Of a DNA stretch of 64,000 bases, positions 61,800 to 64,000 are shown piece after piece. The position numbers and the translations under genes were made by a program. The stretch spans positions 262,715 through 326,714 of the forward strand of contig JACJZV010000004.1 in assembly GCA_020635395.1 (NCBI GenBank). Direction: 5' to 3'. Within the stretch, counting starts at the first letter, position 1. Every line of letters starts with the position of its first letter. The notes under the pieces were generated by a model. That model did no database searches. It saw only the letters and a list, made by a program, of their open reading frames with translations, and was not told the origin of the DNA. The DNA is from Flavobacteriales bacterium. GTDB taxonomy: Bacteria > Bacteroidota > Bacteroidia > NS11-12g > UBA9320.

Positions 61800-62774
61800 A
61801 TGCCTGAATTCAATTTCTCCAAGTCGGGAAGAACTTCATTCGAAAAATTCGTACCACCAATTACTGTTTTTACAATATTGGTGAGTATCGGATTGTTTAT
61901 TGGAATCAATCTCGAAACCGGTTCCATTACCCCGGAAATCTATAAAAGATGGGGGTCTCCTTCTCCTTATGACATTTTCAATGGCAGCTATTGGGGATTG
62001 ATTACTTCCAATTTTTTGCATACAGAAATATGGCACTTAGCCTTTAACCTATATTGGATTTGGTTTTTAGGGAAAAAAATAGAATTCGAAACGGGCACGC
62101 TGTATTTTGTACTCCTAACCATTACCTCCGCCTTAGTAAGCTCTTTTTCTATGTTAGGATTTTCCAGCACCACTGGTATTGGACTTTCGGGAATTGGATA
62201 TGCTTTTTTTGGATTCATTTTCATACAAAGCAAAAAAAGTCAAAAGTTTAATGGCTATATCGACGAAAGAACCAATAGGCTATTTTTTGTATGGCTAATA
62301 GTATGTGTCATCCTAACCAAAACAAAAATTTTGGCAATTGGCAATGCTGCTCATTTTGGCGGTTTGACATGGGGAATAGTACTTGGTTTTTCGACCCAAT
62401 TTTCTAAACTTAAGCAATGGATTTTCGCCGGATTGACTTTTTTGGTTATTGGAACTTCATTTTTATGGAGTCCTTTTTCCATTTCTTGGCTTTCGAATCA
62501 AGCTTTCAAACTTCATAAAAGCCAGAAAATCGATGAAGCAATAATAGTGTATGAAAAAATTCTTAAGCGGGATTTGGACAATGAATTTGCCAAAAACAAT
62601 TTAGCACAATTGGAGAAAGCCAAATTGCACGAACGTGCCTATAAATACCACATTAACCTTGAGTATGAGAAAGCACGCGAAATCTATAATGAAATTTTGA
62701 AACTTGACTCTACGGACACTTGGGCGAAAGAGAATTTGGAGAGGCTACCCAACGAACAAATAACCCCGAACTGA
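61800..62774 (+). CDS. Rhomboid family intramembrane protease with C-terminal TPR
   Basis: This rhomboid of about 324 residues has its six core helices between about 20 and 230. The catalytic dyad is Ser130 (GLSG) and His185 (GNAAHFGG); the conserved HxxxN is present as His79 and Asn83. Residues about 235-320 form two TPR units (SNQAFKLHKSQKIDEAIIVY, YKYHINLEYEKAREIY). The start is ATG 61800; the frame opens 36 bases earlier. It cleaves membrane proteins within the bilayer; the substrate is unknown. Confidence 0.9.
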   Translation: MPEFNFSKSGRTSFEKFVPPITVFTILVSIGLFIGINLETGSITPEIYKRWGSPSPYDIFNGSYWGLITSNFLHTEIWHLAFNLYWIWFLGKKIEFETGTLYFVLLTITSALVSSFSMLGFSSTTGIGLSGIGYAFFGFIFIQSKKSQKFNGYIDERTNRLFFVWLIVCVILTKTKILAIGNAAHFGGLTWGIVLGFSTQFSKLKQWIFAGLTFLVIGTSFLWSPFSISWLSNQAFKLHKSQKIDEAIIVYEKILKRDLDNEFAKNNLAQLEKAKLHERAYKYHINLEYEKAREIYNEILKLDSTDTWAKENLERLPNEQITPN

Positions 62775-62811
62775 GATTCACCATTAGATCCCAACAAACC
62801 TTCAAAAATCC

Positions 62812-62819
62812 TACATTTG
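62812..62819 (+). promoter_or_regulatory. -7 promoter element in front of the gatB-like remnant
   Basis: TACATTTG matches TAnnTTTG, 15 nt before the ATG at 62835, so the remnant retains its promoter. Confidence 0.5.
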
Positions 62820-62834
62820 CACCAAAATCAGATT

Positions 62835-62909
62835 ATGGCGGATTTGCACGAAAAATATGAGGCGGTTATTGGTTTAGATAGCACATCCGTTGTTTCTTTT
62901 AATAGATGA
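62835..62909 (+). pseudogene. Truncated gatB-like 5' end
   Basis: A 24-codon frame begins MADLHEKYEAVIGLD and then ends in unrelated residues and a stop. KYEAVIGL followed by Asp/Glu is the opening of aspartyl/glutamyl-tRNA amidotransferase subunit B (KYE-x-VIGLEVHAQL in many bacteria). Similarity stops at about base 62878. No remaining gatB sequence follows before the HicAB genes, so this is a relic or a duplicated 5' end. The call rests on eight residues plus context. Confidence 0.5.
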
Positions 62910-62916
62910 TAATGGT

Positions 62917-62924
62917 TATTTTTG
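62917..62924 (+). promoter_or_regulatory. -7 promoter element of hicAB
   Basis: TATTTTTG matches TAnnTTTG, 28 nt before the hicA TTG. The surrounding ATGGTTATTTTTGA is identical to the sequence over the rhomboid promoter. Confidence 0.45.
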
Positions 62925-62952
62925 ACGGAGTTGTTTTAGAATTGGAGATTGT

Positions 62953-63219
62953 TTGACCAAGACCAGTAAAATATTGCAAAAAATATTAACAGGATTGTCG
63001 GATGCCAATATCCCATTTTCCGACCTTATTAATTTACTAATTAAACTAGGCTTTACTGTTCGTATCAATGGAAGTCACTATATCTTTTCGAAAAATGAAG
63101 TCAAAGAAATTATAAATCTTCAACAAAAAAATGGCTTTGCCAAACCATATCAGATAAAGCAGGTTAGAGAGTTAATAATTAAATACGGATTAAATAAAAA
63201 TGCTGATGAACAACGTTAA
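62953..63219 (+). CDS. hicA: HicA-type toxin
   Basis: This 88-residue protein has the double-stranded RNA-binding-like fold of HicA mRNA interferases: FSDLINLLIKLGFTVRINGSH with catalytic His42, then NLQQKNGFAKPYQIKQVREL. It is of the long subtype with an N-terminal extension of about 20 residues. The start is a TTG, the only start giving a complete family-like protein. It overlaps hicB by 20 bases. Confidence 0.9.
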   Translation: MTKTSKILQKILTGLSDANIPFSDLINLLIKLGFTVRINGSHYIFSKNEVKEIINLQQKNGFAKPYQIKQVRELIIKYGLNKNADEQR

Positions 63220-63421
63220 ATACGAACTCATTATATATTGGAGCGAACAAGATGAGGCATTTATTGTGGAAGTTCCTGAATTGTCGGGCTGTATGGCCGA
63301 CGGTGCATCATACGAGGAAGCAATATCAAACGCTCGACTTACAATAACCGAGTGGATTGAAACGGCAAAAAGCATGGGTAGAAAAATACCTGAACCAAAG
63401 GGCAAACTAATGTTTGCGTAG
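63200..63421 (+). CDS. hicB: HicB-type antitoxin
   Basis: This 73-residue antitoxin has the partial RNase H-like fold: YELIIYWSEQDEAFIVEVPE, LSGCMADGASYEEAISNARL. It lacks a C-terminal DNA-binding domain, so autoregulation, if any, needs another route. The start may be at 63206, two codons later. It overlaps the toxin gene by 20 bases. Confidence 0.9.
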   Translation: MLMNNVKYELIIYWSEQDEAFIVEVPELSGCMADGASYEEAISNARLTITEWIETAKSMGRKIPEPKGKLMFA

Positions 63422-63504
63422 TAGAAAAATATTTTGGCATATCCTACAAAATTGAAACAAATGAAAAAAAGTAAAAAAAGACCTTTAATTATCTATTCCC
63501 GCAT

Positions 63505-64000
63505 ATGAAAAACCAATGCTTGACACTAACCTATTGCACTTTGATTTTTATGTTGTTCTCTTGCTGCAATCAATCAAACAAAAACAAGGTATTTGCTTTG
63601 GGCACTATAGATAGTACAGAATCGAAGGATGAGAATCTTTGGTTTTCATGTTCGCTTTCAAATGCAAACATCGGATACGAAATAGACAGTTGCAATTGTG
63701 GCGATGTTTATACCCTAAATGATAGTGTATTCATTAGTTTGTCACAATTCATTGGGGGAGAAATTCAGGGGCGAACAGTGAAGTTTTCCAACCCCGAGTG
63801 TGACGAAAATTATTTTATTCTGATGATGCATCAAAATAGATTTTATATATCCAGCATGGGGCCTGATCCTGTTTTAACCGATTGGATTCTATATAACTCA
63901 CCCTTTGATACGATAAGATACAATCGCGACCTAAAAGGATTCTATATTGACACCATTTCAGAGATAGAAAAGTCTAAATTTCCCACTTTTGACACCCTTG
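63505..64000 (+). CDS. Lipoprotein of unknown function, 3' truncated by the window
   Basis: A frame of about 165 codons starts MKNQCLTLTYCTLIFMLLFSC, with a lipobox LFSC (Cys21) typical of Bacteroidota lipoproteins, and runs off the window. The mature part, with CNCGDVYTLNDSVFISLSQF and later FSNPECDENYF, is beta-rich; no family recognised. It follows HicAB by 83 bases. Confidence 0.6.
   Translation, partial: MKNQCLTLTYCTLIFMLFSCCNQSNKNKVFALGTIDSTESKDENLWFSCSLSNANIGYEIDSCNCGDVYTLNDSVFISLSQFIGGEIQGRTVKFSNPECDENYFILMMHQNRFYISSMGPDPVLTDWILYNSPFDTIRYNRDLKGFYIDTISEIEKSKFPTFDTL

Overview
The window is a stretch of an AT-rich chromosome from a member of the Bacteroidota. The evidence is consistent: two secreted proteins end in type IX secretion (T9SS) type A sorting domains; many genes are preceded by the Bacteroidota -7 promoter element TAnnTTTG instead of a strong Shine-Dalgarno; the succinate dehydrogenase is the cytochrome b (fused C/D) type; and the neighbourhoods pheT-zapA-rny and holB-ricT are typical of the phylum. 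Genus and species cannot be read from the sequence. I found no rRNA, tRNA or CRISPR.

Layout. 1-5 kb: end of an epimerase/dehydratase gene, an SDR oxidoreductase, a YdeI-like protein, a DUF6624-like secreted protein and a small membrane protein. 3.6-8.1 kb (minus): pheT, a coiled-coil protein, zapA, rny. 8.3-14.2 kb: a VWA membrane protein, apaG, a lipoprotein cyclophilin, tryptophan 2,3-dioxygenase, a degenerate HD-domain protein, a 160-bp MITE, a gamma carbonic anhydrase and an SRPBCC protein. 14.3-19.6 kb: two unknown exported proteins, dnaG, a palindromic repeat array, and a ferredoxin reductase/ferredoxin pair. 19.7-26.1 kb (minus): a 1266-residue T9SS beta-helix protein, an ECF-like sigma factor, obg and adk. 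26.3-40.9 kb: an exopolysaccharide cluster (bi-domain oxidoreductase, flippase, methyltransferase, asparagine synthase-type amidotransferase, three glycosyltransferases, heparinase-family lyase), interrupted by three LamG-like secreted proteins on the opposite strand. 41-45.5 kb: a cyanophycin set (isoaspartyl peptidase, cyanophycinase, cyanophycin synthetase). 45.6-49.2 kb: wecB and a YfhO-type membrane protein. 49.4-58.3 kb: holB-like gene, ricT, recR, sdhCAB and ribE. 58.4-64 kb: an accessory zone with lipoproteins, a PIN toxin-antitoxin pair, an OmpA-like protein, a rhomboid-TPR protein and HicAB.

How the genes work together. The polysaccharide cluster contains sugar oxidoreduction, amidation, glycosyl transfer, flipping and a lyase, which suggests a uronic-acid-containing polymer; wecB can supply ManNAc precursors. 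The adjacent cyanophycin genes encode synthesis of the Asp-Arg storage polymer, its depolymerisation to beta-Asp-Arg, and final hydrolysis of that dipeptide.

The most interesting signal is a recurrent one. Accessory cassettes lie next to short duplicated pieces of neighbouring core genes: a 46-bp copy of the dnaG 3' end (15318-15363), a 23-bp copy of an internal ribE segment (59931-59953), and what looks like the promoter and first 14 codons of gatB (62812-62878) with no gatB behind it. Two of the three neighbouring cassettes carry toxin-antitoxin genes. Separately, a MITE inserted at a stop codon has rewritten the C-terminus of the gamma carbonic anhydrase, and five genes have a -7 element only 4-5 nt before the start codon, suggesting leaderless transcripts.
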